In this document: positions 1 through 11,849 of the stretch, one piece after another
Layout: each line of letters starts with the position of its first letter
How positions within the stretch are numbered: the stretch's first letter is position 1
Source of the DNA: Mesostigma viride
Taxonomy: Eukaryota > Streptophyta > Mesostigmatophyceae > Mesostigmatales > Mesostigmataceae
DNA: 64,000 bases
Assembly (NCBI GenBank): GCA_009746045.1
Contig: RPFO01000156.1
Coordinates: forward strand, 1,914,845-1,978,844
Direction: 5' to 3'
Program-made: the position numbers and the translations under genes
Notes under the pieces: generated by a model
What the model saw: the letters and a program-made list of their open reading frames with translations, nothing else
Databases searched by the model: none
What the model was told of the DNA's origin: nothing

Positions 1-105
1 GCATGGCAGTGTGCGCAGGATTCCGGCGGCGTGAAAGGTTCTAAGGGTGCCTAATTCGAACGGTATGCACCAATGTTGTGACGCTCACTCGAGGCACGCC
101 AACAA

Positions 106-380
106 ATGGATGCAATTACATTTCTTGTTTTTGGTCCATTGGAGTTCCTTCCCACCAAGAGAAACATTTATTTTATATTTTTGTGTGCTAGGCTTTATAC
201 TTACAGCCTATACCACACCTTGAAACTCAGTGCACATCAAATTATCAAGTTGGTTATGGTAGCACCATGCTGGGTGCCCAGCATACTAAAACACAAGGTG
301 TTGCCCCTCTTAGCAGCGTGGGTGGGTGGGTGGAAGCTGGAAAAAGGCTTCCCTACGTCCCCTACACCACTCTAAGTACT
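106..380. repeat. Dispersed repeat, copy 1
   Basis: This stretch shares blocks with 19,500-19,798, 44,700-44,998, 45,224-45,415 and 46,505-46,556: a start resembling TGGTCCATTGGAGT, a middle with CCATGCTGGG, and an end with GGTGGGTGGGTGG followed by a CTACGT...CACCACTCT tail. The copies differ by many substitutions, so the family is old. No long coding frame is shared. It may be the 3' part of a non-autonomous element or a duplicated 3' UTR; which one cannot be told here. Confidence 0.55.
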
Positions 381-1146
381 GACTATATTCACATTGCGCC
401 ACGCAGGCCAGGTACAAGGAGTTTAGGGCTTAGGGTTTAGAGTCCTTCTGAGAGTTGACGTAAGGGATTTACGTTAGATGGATAGAGATTGTTACACTCT
501 TTCCAACGGCACCTTGTTAACGCCTCATTTGGTTACGGGACGTAAAAGTTATGACGTTTCCTAGGCTGTGCCGACAATGCCGCGCGCCAATGTGGGTGCG
601 TGTAGGCACAGAGTGTACAAGTGTCACTTTGATAGTCCGCAGGACTTTGACAGGACTTGTACAGAACTTGATGTTCACTTGATAAGTGAGCGCGCCAGAG
701 ACCTATGAGACAATTGATGCTGAGTACAGTACAGATATGTAGGTCCACATGACTAGCCGTATGGACAATTGATAGATCTCCGCGCCAACGGCGCGCCAGA
801 GTCTACGTAATCAATTGTATGACAGTTCAGCAGTGACAGTACTGCTGAATACTTGTACGCGTCCCTAGCAAAGCTATATGAGTGACTTGTTAGCTCTATG
901 ACACTAGCTCTTCATTGCCTACACATTACACTTGCACGATGACCAGGTTGTCTGTGCTACGTGCGTGCGACTGTGATGTGACCGCTCACTGTCGACTGTG
1001 TTTTCCTTATTCAATAAAGGCAACATTCCTGCAAGAGCCATGGCGTTGTTCGGTGCAACTGTCTCTCTCTCTCACGAGCTCATACAACTCATACTACAAA
1101 TATTTCAAAAATGCCGAACACGGTCGAATTTCGGATTCCCCGGGAT
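381..1146. other. No gene recognised
   Basis: I see no convincing gene. The open frames overlap each other on both strands and lack recognisable motifs. The segment at about 560-870 is rich in short near-palindromic words such as GGCGCGCC and CAATTG. Confidence 0.4.
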
Positions 1147-1613
1147 TCTGAAATTCAACAAACTCGCGACGTTGCAACGAGGCTTCTGCTGGTACGGCGC
1201 CTTCGAATCCATCGACTCTTTCACCACATGAGTGGGAGCGTGTTATCGACTCGGCTGTGGCTTCATCTGCCGAGCTTCGAGCACAACAGGAGCGCTTGCT
1301 TGCTGTCGTTCGACTTCCGCCTGGTCCGCCGCAGCCAACGATTATTCCAGGGCTGCGCGACCATTTGGACTCCATTCGAACATTATTTGCGGATTACGAA
1401 CAACACACTCGGGCTGGTTTCCAAGTTCCGAGTGCAGTAGCAGAGGTCTCTAAGGAGATCGACAATGCCATTTCGTCGTTAATTGGCTATCAGCGCAATT
1501 TGCAGAATAGGTTGGCGGTGCATGCGCTCGGGATACATTCCCGCCATTACGACAAATTTATTCCAGGATTTGGCGTTGTTGCAGCTTCTGTCGCGAGGGT
1601 ACCGGACGCGTAA
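1147..1613 (+). CDS. Unrecognised open frame, possible exon
   Basis: The frame is open from about 1,147 and ends at a stop at 1,611-1,613. The predicted product is polar and helix-rich, with a Ser/Pro segment followed by a Glu/Gln-rich stretch and then regularly spaced Leu/Ile. I do not recognise the family. A segment reading VPSAVAEVSKEIDNAISSLI is faintly like a segment of the minus-strand frame at 63,381-63,764 (see findings). No clear start codon or Kozak-like context decides the 5' end, so this could be an internal exon or a decayed transposon frame. Confidence 0.25.
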
Positions 1614-2423
1614 GCGTCAACTGTTGGTCAACCTGGTTGCATTCCTGTCGGCCCTGCGCGAGTAGGCACCAGGCGGCTGGGATTTATTGACCATCTTCAC
1701 AAATCCGCTTTGCATCGTCACGCGACGTCGTCGCTACGTGTTCGACCAAACGACGGGTGCGCGGCTTACGGCGATTGTTATCATGACACCGATCACCATC
1801 GAGGCCGGGCGAGGTCAGGCGGGGCCCGATCCTGTCGTCCACGACCCGCATTTCGAGTACGAGTACTGCGACTTCCGGGGTATTGATTTCATCATCGCGC
1901 CGCGGACGACACCAGCGCGGGCGGCATTTGGCGGCGTGTACATACCTCTCTTAGCTGTCAATTTTGCAGTCTGTACAGCTAGACTGTGTGTGATTTTAAC
2001 CTTGTACGTGTAGCACCATGGCTGATGGACGACGCAGCAAGCAAGCTACAGTAGCTAGTGGTGGTAACAATGGGGGTGCTGGGAGCAGCGTTTCGAATAA
2101 GGTTTTTGGAACTCGTCAAGTGTGGCGTTCTGAATTGTGTGTACTGGTGTCGCTCGGCCACTTGTGTGGCATTTTGATCAAGAAGATTGGTTTCGCCACG
2201 GCCACGCGTGGCGGGCTCAGTGCCGGGCGCCCGTATCTAGAGTACAATTTGTCAGCTCCCACCAGAGGAACCGCGCGGCGCTGGTTGTCACTTGCCGGCG
2301 GAGCCCATTTTCGGAAGAACCAAAGGTTCTAAGTTCGAAGAAGGGGCAAAGCCAATTTTTTTGGTCAGCGTGTGTAGAGGGGACGCGATTCGACCATTTC
2401 CATTGTCGCCTACTTATTAGACG
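1614..2423. other. Unassigned; one weak open frame
   Basis: A plus-strand frame at 1,687-2,013 (108 aa) has acidic and aromatic residues in a plausible protein-like mix, but I recognise no domain and its apparent start is not ATG. The rest gives nothing I can support. Confidence 0.2.
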
Positions 2424-2764
2424 ATGGATCTTGGCGCAAAACTCCTGACTCTGCGGCCAAGATGGTACGAAGAAAAAAGGATACAGTAGAAGGATTTTGC
2501 GGAAAGCGCACGTAAAACCTTAACCCATCCATCTATCCACCCATCCACCCATCCTCCTCCAAAAAATAATTTGCGCATCTTCGCAGTTCGCGAGCAGAAG
2601 TCCTCATGGCGAAGCGTGCGGTGAGCTGGTGACTTCCCAAATCCCGGCGACGCGTGCGATGACACGGCACAGAGTCAAGGAGTTTCCGGGGAAATGCCAA
2701 GATCCTGTTTTTGTTAGTCGTACCATCTTGGCCGCAGAGTTAGGAGTTTTGCGCCAAGATCCAT
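2424..2764. mobile_element. MITE-like element with 47-bp inverted ends
   Basis: Positions 2,424-2,470 and 2,718-2,764 are reverse complements over 47 bp with a single mismatch. Each outer end begins ATGGATCTTGGCGCAAAACTCC. The 341-bp unit is too short to encode a transposase and contains a small ATCC-type microsatellite at about 2,523-2,560. I do not see an unambiguous target-site duplication. This is the expected form of a small non-autonomous DNA transposon, or a fold-back of one. Confidence 0.7.
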
Positions 2765-3629
2765 GTACTGTTAGTAGAAGCAAATGGAAATCGTTCAGGT
2801 GCGCCCGCACTTCACGCACCTCTCAAATATCTGCTGCCCATGTGCGGCGTGGGCAACAACAACAACAACAACAACCCCTCAAATAACTGCCGGCTTCGAT
2901 CGCCCTTTCTTCCAACCTTGGTTGTTCCGAAATGGGCTCCGCCGACGAAACTTTTAACGTACAACGCACGTTACTGGATACTCACAACAGCTAGGGACGG
3001 CAGCAGGCAGAAAGCACAAGTTGCCACGGCACCAGACTGTTGAGAGCCTGCATAGCCACAGATAGCCACCTGACTGCAGCACACTCCACTAGTGCACCAA
3101 TGACCCACCCCGCCACCCTATCTGTTTTGGCGGGAAGCCTGTGGGCTGGCGCCTCTGACATTGCCAACCGTGGCGTACTACCAACTACCGTGCGCTCTCA
3201 GCACGGCCAACCCGTGGCTTATCAACAACAACAGTGAAGCACCAGCACCGCCCATTGTGGCATCTTGGACAGACTGAACAACAGTGCCGTCCCGCCACAT
3301 TTTCCCCAAATTAGCGTGTCACCGCCACATTCGGCGTAAATCCGCCACTAATCGAAACGCTGGTTGGGAGTGGTACAGCCAACGTGGATGATCAGGGCAT
3401 AACCGGGGAGTTTAATAATCTGGCACTTCATAATAATACACATGTTGTTATGGGATATGGTCTCACTACCCAAGGTCTCCTAATAGTAAATCAGCTGCAA
3501 CCTGTGACATCTGACTCCAAACCCAAGCACGCAGAAGAGTTTGTGGATGGGCTAGAGGGGTTTAATAGTTTGTACGGTGGTACAAATTACTACCAAATCT
3601 GGATAGGTAGCCAAACCTTTGGCAACTAG
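2765..3629. other. Unassigned; short CAA repeat
   Basis: A short (CAA)n tract lies at about 2,850-2,876. Several overlapping frames exist, the longest being 3,384-3,629 (81 aa), rich in Asn and Thr. None shows a domain I recognise. GCCACATT and related words repeat between 3,290 and 3,350. Confidence 0.3.
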
Positions 3630-3976
3630 TGCACCCAGTATAGATTAAGGACCTCACTAGGGAGTGCCTGCTCAAGATCACCCGCTTCAGCCTCAACGAG
3701 GACTACACGCATGCTCAGTTGAAGGCGAGGAGCGAGGTGTGGAACATCCCCGCCGTCCAGGCGGCTCAGGCGCAGCAAACACCCGGTAAGCGCGTGAAGT
3801 TGCGTCTGCTTCAGAATGGCACCTTTGCAGCATTCTTTGACGGTGTTGAGATTAACACCCCAGGTGTAGAGTCTCGTGGGGAGTCTCGTAAGAAGCGTGC
3901 TGCCTTTGGTGGTTCCAGTAGGCAGACAACTCTACTCTTCGGCTCGTGGCTACCAGGCTTCGGGGACAACCTCTAA
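3630..3976 (+). pseudogene. Possible LINE ORF1 C-terminal remnant
   Basis: A frame running through 3,640-3,976 gives a basic, hydrophilic product; the segment LKITRFSLNEDYTHAQL and the following Ala/Gln-rich and Lys/Arg-rich parts look like a real protein rather than chance sequence. It lies directly upstream of, and in the same orientation as, a LINE endonuclease start at 4,092, the relative place of ORF1 in a non-LTR retrotransposon. The assignment rests on position and composition only. Confidence 0.3.
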
Positions 3977-4091
3977 AAAGTCCCCCCCCTTCCACCCCCA
4001 TGCCTCGACCTAGTCGAGTGATAGACATGGTGGTGCTTGTATTTGGGCTAGAACGACAGCTCTCAGCAGTCAGATTCGCAATACACAATGT

Positions 4092-4535
4092 GTGCTAGAT
4101 TACCTACGCCTCGGCGTTGCGCAATCACCCCCGGATACCCAGAGCAAGCGGCAGGCTCGCATCCTACGCGTGCAGGACAAGCTCCATGCGATGAAAAGCA
4201 CTATTCCCTCCGTTTCCACCCCCTCCGTTCCACCTCCACCCCCCGCCTCATCCACCCCCATCATCCATCGCCGTTCTCCCCTGGTGGGCCAGCAGGCATC
4301 CTTGGCCCTTGCCACCTTCAACACACGCACATTGCTAGCAGATGACGACCATAGCTGCCGGGTAGAGGAGCTCGTCGCACTTTGCATTGCACATCGTGTA
4401 TCTATTCTAGGCGTGCAGGAGCACCGTCGCCAGGTGCCATTTGGAACGGTGAGCACTAACCGCCTTGCAGGCGGTTGGCGTTTTTACTTTGCTGGCAGTG
4501 GGACGCCAGGCCAAGGTGGCGTTGGCCTTTTGTGA
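4092..4535 (+). pseudogene. LINE endonuclease N-terminus, truncated
   Basis: The 147-aa frame has a Pro/Ser-rich leader (about residues 35-65) and then the start of an endonuclease/exonuclease/phosphatase (APE-type) fold: LALATFNTRTLL, then a segment ending SILGVQEHRR, which supplies the catalytic-type QE-H-R motif, then GSGTPGQGGVGLL. In complete LINEs this domain nicks target DNA and is followed by reverse transcriptase. Here the frame ends at 4,535, just after the GGVG motif, so only about the first third of the endonuclease remains. It is a dead fragment. Confidence 0.65.
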
Positions 4536-4626
4536 CGCCCCGGCCCGCTCTACCGCCAGGACCCCAAGGTCTTGGCCGCCTGGCACCGCCTCAAGCGTAA
4601 CCGGGACCCGCTCCTAAAGCCGGTGC

Positions 4627-5016
4627 TCAAGGCCGCCCTTGTGGAGGCCTACGCACACGATCAGGACGCAGAGGCGTCCCACTGCCAACAAAGTAAAAAC
4701 GCCAACCGCCTGCCAGGCGATCAGTGAGCACCGTGCCACAAGGCACTGTGCGACGATGCTCTTGCACGTCTAGAATAGACACACGCTGTGCAATGCAAAA
4801 GGCAACAAGCTCCTCCACCCGGTAGCTATGGTCGCCATCTGCGAGCAATGTGCGTACGTTGAAAGTTGCGAGGGCCAAGGATGCCTGCTGGCCCAACAGG
4901 GGAGAACGACGATGGGAGATGGGGGTGGATGCAGCGGGAGATGATGGTGGGGATAGAACGGAGGGGAGGGAGATGGATGGAACAATGCTTTTCATCGCAT
5001 GGAGCTTGTCCTGCAC
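4627..5016 (-). pseudogene. LINE endonuclease N-terminus, inverted copy
   Basis: This is the reverse-oriented partner of the copy at 4,092-4,535. The same order is seen: Pro/Ser leader, LALATFNVRTLL, SILDVQEHRR, then a Gly-Ser-Gly-Thr-Pro segment. The frame diverges after GSGTP into a short unrelated tail, so the two copies break at slightly different points. VQEHRR is retained but the domain is incomplete. Confidence 0.65.
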
Positions 5017-5129
5017 GCGTAGGATGCGAGCCTGCCGCCTGCTCTAGGTATTCGGGGGTGATTGCGCAACGCCGAGGCGTAGGTAATCTAGCACACGTTG
5101 TGTACTGCGAATCTGACTGCTGAGAGCCA

Positions 5130-5820
5130 CGTTGTTTGTAGTGGCGTTTTCAGCACTTTTCAGGCCGGCGTGTGACGCATGCCGGTGTTACTTAATTTAG
5201 GATGATGTCAGCTTGTGTACATTGGCGGACCATGCCTTAAGCAAGCTAGGCTGGCAATGATCCGCTGTTTTTTCAATTGTTTCTTTCCCCTCCCTCCCAC
5301 CATGGAGGCTTCTTGCTTCCGCGTGCGGATTGAGAAACCTTAACCGTGTTAAGGCCACTGTTGACTGCTGCATTTGTGGCAGGGCTCCACTTTTAATTGT
5401 ATTCAATCAAATGCTGGTCTTCTTGGGAGCTTAGTGATCTTAAGTTTATATACATTCATATGAAGTTTTTTTTGCCATTGCTGCTAACAATGGTACTTCT
5501 TTTGCAGTCAAAACCAGTGCCGCATGGAGCTCAAAAGCGAAGGATTGCGAATCATGTGCTCACTTTGGAAGGTGTTTTCCTTAGAAGACCTGTTCAGCCT
5601 AAACATTCAGACCTCAAAGCTGGATTCCAAACTCCAACCCCCAAACCCGGCCTACTGATCATGAGTAAGTAAAGGCCAAGAGCCTTTCTCACCCACCCTC
5701 ATACTTGCTGGTCCGTTCCTTGCAGCAGCATGGCAGCAGCGCGCCCTCGCAACCAGTCACACGCCATACAAGGCCCAAAACCTCGCCGCGAGCGCACCCT
5801 AACTGCTGTGCCTATCTGAC
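5130..5820. other. No gene recognised; intron-like stretch
   Basis: The stretch 5,460-5,510 resembles a 3' splice region, with CTAAC followed by a pyrimidine-rich run and TTTTGCAG, and the following about 65 bp are open. I cannot attach this to a recognisable protein. Confidence 0.25.
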
Positions 5821-5854
5821 ATCAAATACGCATCAGCAACTTGCACCCACCTTC

Positions 5855-6012
5855 ACACTGGTGTGTCTCCTCGTTACAGCGGTGCGCGTCGAAGCAAGGG
5901 GGCCTCCCACTGCTGCAGTGGTATTCGTTGTAGTCCTCCACGTATATATGATTGCACCACTCCAAACCGTTGCACCACACGCCGTCATCGCAAACCGTCC
6001 ATGGGTAGCACC
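5855..6012 (-). CDS. Cys-rich repeat exon, partial gene
   Basis: Read on the minus strand, this segment encodes a Cys-rich unit: [13 protein letters not shown], then a Tyr/Glu-rich spacer, a Cys, GRPPC, and CNEETHQC. This spacing matches the CDDG-x2-CNG-x-E-x-C class of extracellular Cys-rich repeats found in secreted or surface proteins. After the last Cys the sequence reads GAAG|GTGGGT, an acceptable 5' splice site, so this is best read as one exon of a larger gene. Upstream on the minus strand lies the giant microsatellite at 6,130-6,790, which would then fall in an intron. No start, stop or signal peptide can be assigned. Confidence 0.4.
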
Positions 6013-6133
6013 CTGGGGAAGTCCTCCATGCACAAGGCAAAGCAATTGATAATCGCCCCCAACATGCACACACACAAACACGCACACACAGCGCCCACAC
6101 CCACACACGCCCACACCCACACACACACGCACA

Positions 6134-6366
6134 CACCCACACCCACACCCACACCCACACCCACACCCACACCCACACCCACACCCACACCCACACCCAC
6201 ACCCACACCCACACCCACACCCACACCCACACCCACACCCACACCCACACCCACACCCACACCCACACCCACACCCACACCCACACCCACACCCACACCC
6301 ACACCCACACCCACACCCACACCCACACCCACACCCACACCCACACCCACACCCACACCCACACCC
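6134..6366. repeat. (CACACC)n microsatellite
   Basis: An almost pure hexanucleotide array of about 39 units. Long open frames in both directions through this and the next two arrays (Thr-Pro, Val-Trp, Ala-Arg-Thr-His and similar) are artefacts of repeat periods that contain no stop codon. Confidence 0.97.
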
Positions 6367-6516
6367 ACCCACCCACACCACCACCCACCCACCCACCCAC
6401 CCACCCACCCACCCACCCACCACCACCCACCCACCCACCCACCCACCCACCCACCCACCCACCCACCCACCCACCCACCCACCCACCCACCCACCCACCC
6501 ACCCACCCACCCACCC
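6363..6516. repeat. (CACC)n microsatellite
   Basis: A tetranucleotide array directly abutting the hexanucleotide array, with three interruptions of the form CACCACC at about 6,376, 6,420 and nearby. The change of period without a spacer suggests one array seeded from the other. Confidence 0.95.
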
Positions 6517-6790
<274 letters not shown>

Positions 6791-7267
6791 GTGCGCACAC
6801 ACGCACACACATAAAAAAATTAGCACGCAGCTGTTGATAGCAAATTGCTCCGCATCTGGACATCTGTGCTTGCGAAATAGTAATCTGCGCTGATTCTGTG
6901 TCTGTTGATAGCTGTCCTGGGGAGTAGTCCTTGCGAGGCATGGTGTCCTCTTGAGCATATCGTCTATTTCGACATGTTTAATGTTGCACAGGGTTTTGGG
7001 GCCAAATAGAAGTTAACACGGCTTAGTATATATATGCACCCTGGTTGCCTGATCTATGCACCCAATAGGACGCAGGCACCCTGTAACCTTCATGCCTACT
7101 AGACACGCTTCAATCCCCGGCGTTTTCAACTACGGCTGTCAATGTCATAGATGATTGCCGGGGTCTCCATCCCCACGTAAGGGAAACAGTTATTATCATT
7201 GAGTGAAACATGGTTCGATAATTTCAACCCCAAGATAAAGGGATAATAAATAGTTCTATTAATAGAA

Positions 7268-7492
7268 GTACGTACACTCGCCCACCGGCGTGAAGGTGGT
7301 CACTGGCAGGTTGCCCCCATCGCCCCCATCGCCCCCATCGCCCCCATCGCCACCATCGCCACCATTGTAATAATCACCCTCGTAGTAAGGCCGGGAGACT
7401 GCCTCTTCTCCGCCCACTTGAGCCTCCACGCTTCTGCCTCCTGCCTCCGCACTCGGATCACCCGGCTTTGGCGAGTAATTTGGTGAAGGGGG
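7268..7492 (-). CDS. Possible exon with Gly-Asp repeat
   Basis: On the minus strand this codes for a Pro/Ser/Tyr-rich stretch (PPPSPNYSPKPGDP), an Ala/Glu/Gly-rich middle, EGDYYNGG, and a (GGD)n run encoded by a 9-bp minisatellite at about 7,314-7,365, ending in TFTPVGECTYFY. The composition resembles an extracellular hydroxyproline-rich algal protein. It is on the same strand as the Cys-rich exon at 5,855-6,012 and upstream of it, so both could belong to one gene. The link is inference; the frame upstream runs into microsatellite. Confidence 0.3.
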
Positions 7493-7497
7493 CGGGT

Positions 7498-7712
<215 letters not shown>

Positions 7713-7749
7713 ATGTGAGCATCACTGGTAACATTGGTGGCAGTATCAA

Positions 7750-10128
7750 ACCTTTTGAGTGATATATCAAACCTTTTATAAGATATGTATACATGTATGT
7801 TTATATACTACTATGTTTATACATATTAAACAGTACACAGTAAGGGAGGGACATGCCAAGGGGTCAGATAAGCATTACTAAAGATGAGCATTACCAAAGA
7901 CACGTGGACAGGGACCACAAGCCCAGGCATGCACAGGGACGCACAGGCCTTCAGATTGACCACACGCCTGCTCACGCTGAAATAATTATCAGCCTCCTTG
8001 TACGTACACCACGTTCTCCATCCATAGAGGAAACCTTTTCCTCATTAGATCCACAGCCAAACTTACAGCCAGTAAATAGGAGCCTGCACATATATGAACG
8101 GATTCAGCGAGGAAAATGCTTACTTAACAGTGATGGATAATAACGTGGTTTTAACGTGCAGGGAGGCTGGTTATATAAGCATGACCGGGCTTGTGGCATT
8201 CTATACATGTATATGCGCCGCTGCGATGCCTTGTACCTGGGTGCCAGTCAGGCATGCAAATGCACAAGAAGGACATAATCACATAGGCCCATGTAGATTC
8301 CACGACAGGAGTAAAGGCACAGTTACTATCAGAGGTTCTATGGTCCTGATAATAAGACAGGGAGCTCCATGCCCCTACGGTTGCCTACATATGTTCAGCG
8401 GTAGGCATGCCGGCGAGAAGATGTGCATTATACTGGGAGCATGCAGTATAAGAAATGAACATGCAGTATACGGAGCCAATATAAGCAATGACGAAGCACG
8501 AGAGCCAAAACAAATGTCAGCCGGCAAAATCCCGCAACCTGCCAAGTACCTGCGCCGGCGAAGCTCCAACGGCCATCGCCGCGGTAAGGAGACAAAGCAG
8601 TAACCAAGCGGCCTTCATGATCGCAAGGACTGACCAAATCAGGCCAAATATTTAGGACCCGGAAGGGAGAGATATTTGGTAGAGCAAAAGCTGTTTGGAA
8701 GGGTCAGGTGCCGGCACGTTATCAAAAGCGCAAGCGGCCAGCTGTGACCCAAATACTCCATATTGAAACCATTGGATTTATTGACGTAACTAAGATCTCC
8801 AGCACGCCTTTTTATTTAGGTAACGGACAAACGCTCTCCGTGGATGCAACGGCATCCACGGAGTTGTTCGCATGCGCATACAAACCTGTGATTTTTGTTT
8901 TATCCTTACAGAAGCCGAAGGTCTTTAATGTCCACTTAGTTCTCACCACGATGTTTGGTTATCGCTCCGGTAAGATTGGGAAGCTGTATGCAGACCACAT
9001 ACATCGAAGCGCGTATATTACATGCGTAGCCCTGGCGTAGCTAGAATTTTATTTCCACAACCAGCCGTAACAGGGGCAAAAACTCGCGACGAAGCCTCGA
9101 GATGCTCGCTCGAATACTCGCGCTTGCGATCGGCTCGGCAGGATACGCTGACGTTGGCAACAGCGGGTGGAGCGTCTCAGCGGGGCCTGCGGCCCTAGCT
9201 GAAATTGAGGGAAACTAGAAGGTTTAAATAATACGTGATGTACAGGAACATTTTGATCGATTTTGATATTGACACCGAATTTCACCGCTTCCAAAATTTC
9301 TTGTTATAGTGCGGCCATCTGTCATGCGCCGCTGTTTTGCATTTTGCTCTCGGCAAAAGATAACTGTGTTTCACGCAGCATGTGACTAGTGAGTAGTCAG
9401 TGCCTTCAACGCTCTTCGCCGAACCAGGTACATAAATCATCAGTCATCAGGACACGTGTCGCAAAACCACCTGAGCACCATTCCTGACCGCATTCTTTGA
9501 CATCGAATTTAATCCACGTGGCGCCAAGAAGTTGTTGAGAGCGGTCGCATCGTCTGCTTTGCCTCCCGTCAAATCGTTGGCACCCCACACGTGGCACGGG
9601 CACGGCCAAACACACATCTGAATAAAAAAGCTGAATGTTGCACACAAACAAAATAATGCCCCATGCGTCACGTCTGACGGGTGTGTGCCGTTTGACCGTG
9701 AAGTTGACGGGGTCACAAACAACAACATGGAGCTCACCCTTAGCTCACTGGCAACTTCGTAACAATTTCGCGACAAGACGTCTCCAGTCTCCACCGAACC
9801 ATCATTTCCTGCACTTGACAGCTTGTATTCAGTGCCAATGACGTGACATTGCGACAGTTATAGAATATAATGGATTCATGTTTCGACGTCCAATGCGACA
9901 AAGTTCCTTGGGAATTCGCGGTTCCGTTCGACAGCCTTTTGTGCAATGGATTAACCAAACACAGAGTTGCTGGGCAGGTGGGCGTTACGTGACATTAACT
10001 GGCAAATCGGTTTCTGTTGTATGTTAAGGTTCTCTGGCGCAAATTTGAGTAAGGAATCCTCGTTCGGCAGGATTTTCGCCTGTTAGCAGCAATTATTTTG
10101 CCGAGCTCAATTCACAATTGGGGCCATC
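7750..10128. other. No gene recognised
   Basis: Frames at 8,094-8,603 (169 aa, Cys/His-containing) and 8,708-9,040 (110 aa) are open but show no family I can name and have no supporting splice pattern. GCATGC-type words recur through 8,200-8,480. The segment 9,300-10,128 lies upstream of the USP7-like gene and should hold its promoter; I cannot point to a TATA box with confidence. Confidence 0.3.
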
Positions 10129-10256
10129 ATGGACGTAGGTAAAAACTTGGCATCGCAGTTCAGGTGGCGCGTCGACAACGTGATCAGCAACTATGGTCCG
10201 AGTAGTGACGTCGTGCGTTTGTACTCTCCTATCTTCAAATGTGCGGGTATATCATG
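10129..10256 (+). CDS. USP7-like exon 1, MATH start
   Basis: The ATG at 10,129 follows GCCATC and opens MDVGKNLASQFRWRVDNVIS, matching the start of a MATH domain (F-x-W-x-I/V-x-N). It runs to CAGISW with a codon split across the intron at TG|GTAAGT. The start was chosen because it is the first ATG directly before the conserved FRWRV motif. Confidence 0.75.
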
Positions 10257-10893
10257 GTAAGTGCGTCTGTGGCATGATTTGACGCGAATAAATTGGTTCG
10301 TTATTATTAATCATCGCATATTTAATGTTGCATCGACATGCTGGGAGGATCAGAATCAGCTATATATTGACGCTGATATGTGATGGTTGGGCATGCCCAC
10401 GAGCAAGAAAAGAAGTGGTCTATGCGTCCGCTCAACGTCGATAAGCGGAACGAATCCGCATTGCAGGCGAAGGAGGATCACAAGTGCATAGATGGAGGCA
10501 TGCATGTAAATCTATCTGCGAGGCTGGAGGCCGACACACGAGTCTCACGTCGTGTTCATTCTCAGCCATGCTATTGGCCAAGGCTGTTTCTCATTTCCGA
10601 AAAATCTGAATCATTTTTGCGGATTTTGTGTGCGGCCACTCAGGATTTTTTGGGAAAAAATGCCCCGCAGCTGGGGTTGCTTTCGAGTTTTGCAAGCTTT
10701 CTTGACGCAGTGTTTGCCATGGAAAGGGACGTTGACAGGATCATGCTTTCCATGGCTTTCCTGCATGCATAGCGTATGCATGCAGGATCGAGTCAGGGAA
10801 GGTCCTTTGGACTTTGGCTATCAGCATCCCCGGGTAAATTAACATTTATTACAAGTAAACCTCGGTGCACACTCCGACGTCACGCATATGCAG

Positions 10894-11063
10894 GTACATT
10901 CAGCTCAGCCTTCTACACGGGGAAGAGAGTGGTGACCGCACAATTGCTGTTTATTTAGCGCCGAAGAACGCAAACCAGCTGTTCAATGGGTGGCCAACTC
11001 CCGACGTGAAGTACACCTTGACAATCGAGAACCAGGTTGATGTCACTCGCTCCATCGTCCGCG
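10894..11063 (+). CDS. USP7-like exon 2, MATH middle
   Basis: Follows ATATGCAG and continues the split Trp codon into YIQLSLLHGEESGDRTIAVY, the MATH beta-strands usually written W-x-hydrophobic...G...SvYL. It ends at CGCG|GTAAGC in phase 1. Upstream of the acceptor lies an intron of 637 bp. Confidence 0.75.
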
Positions 11064-11161
11064 GTAAGCAATACTGTGTACATGTCTTGTAGTTCTTTAC
11101 ATCATCTTCGTACGTGCCACTATATGCTGTGTAGCGCATATTATGGCTCCTTGCTTTTCAG

Positions 11162-11211
11162 ATCACCACAACTCAAAGAATCAGCTATGTCAGGAGCATA
11201 CTGATTTGCAG
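11162..11211 (+). CDS. USP7-like exon 3
   Basis: A 50-bp exon between TTTTCAG and GTCCGT. It completes an Asp codon and adds HHNSKNQLCQEHTDLQ, a linker within MATH. The donor is not consensus, but both flanking phases agree. Confidence 0.6.
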
Positions 11212-11726
11212 GTCCGTTAAAAAATAGGCTCCTCTTCGTGCAAACAGCCTTGATCGGCAATTAAGATGCCATCATGTTAAGCTTTGTTTACACCATTTTC
11301 CCCTTGTCAATGACAGCCCCGGGCTGACAGCAAGACAGCCAGAAAAGCCCGTCGTTATATTGAATGTGATCTCCTATGCACCTTACAACACGACACTGCT
11401 ACTTTGTGTGCCAGAAGTTTCAGGTGAGCGCATGCAGGTATCCATGCATGACATGCCCTGACCGTACTTAGTTGCCGTGTCTTGCGTGTCAGTGTCCCCA
11501 GACCCCAAGTGAAAAGTCTCTTTTCATCTACTGCCAGTTGTTGCCTTACTAGTAGGCTTAGCCTGCTCCTTGTCACAGCAAAAAGATGCTTCATTGAAGG
11601 CTATGGGTTCCAAACCTTGATCCGTTGAAAGCATGGCGACAAGCGGAGAACCTTGTGTGCGAAACACACTGTTGATTGTATGCTACTCCTGGTGGGGTCT
11701 GGTGTCTGTGGGTATTGTGCACAGAG

Positions 11727-11849
11727 AGCATCCATACATTTGACAAGGCTGGGGAAGGCTGGGGCTTTAAAAATCTTTTGAAACTGGAGCAAGTGCGTGA
11801 AGGAGGCTTCCTGAAAGACGATGCCAGCATCATCATTACTGCCGAGATC
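11727..11849 (+). CDS. USP7-like exon 4, MATH end
   Basis: Encodes GEGWGFKNLLKLEQV and GGFLKDDASIIITAEI, the W-GF and G-L-x-D-D-x-hydrophobic motifs that close a MATH domain. The 3' limit is uncertain: no good GT donor in the expected phase follows AEI, so a splice site may have been lost here. Confidence 0.65.

Larger units (their letters stand above)
4040..5128. repeat. Inverted pair of LINE 5' fragments
   Basis: The sequence at about 4,045-4,510 reappears in reverse complement at about 4,690-5,125, with scattered substitutions and small indels. Both arms include the CTCTCAGCAGTCAGATTCGC block and the start of an endonuclease frame. The 180-bp spacer holds a plus-sense stretch that reads like another LINE-derived segment. 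The arms differ by several per cent, so this is not a sequencing fold-back. Confidence 0.75.

Noticed and set aside
10951-11139. Minus-strand small frames within the USP7-like gene
   Set aside because: They are shadows of exons whose plus-strand translation matches a known family with consistent splice phases.
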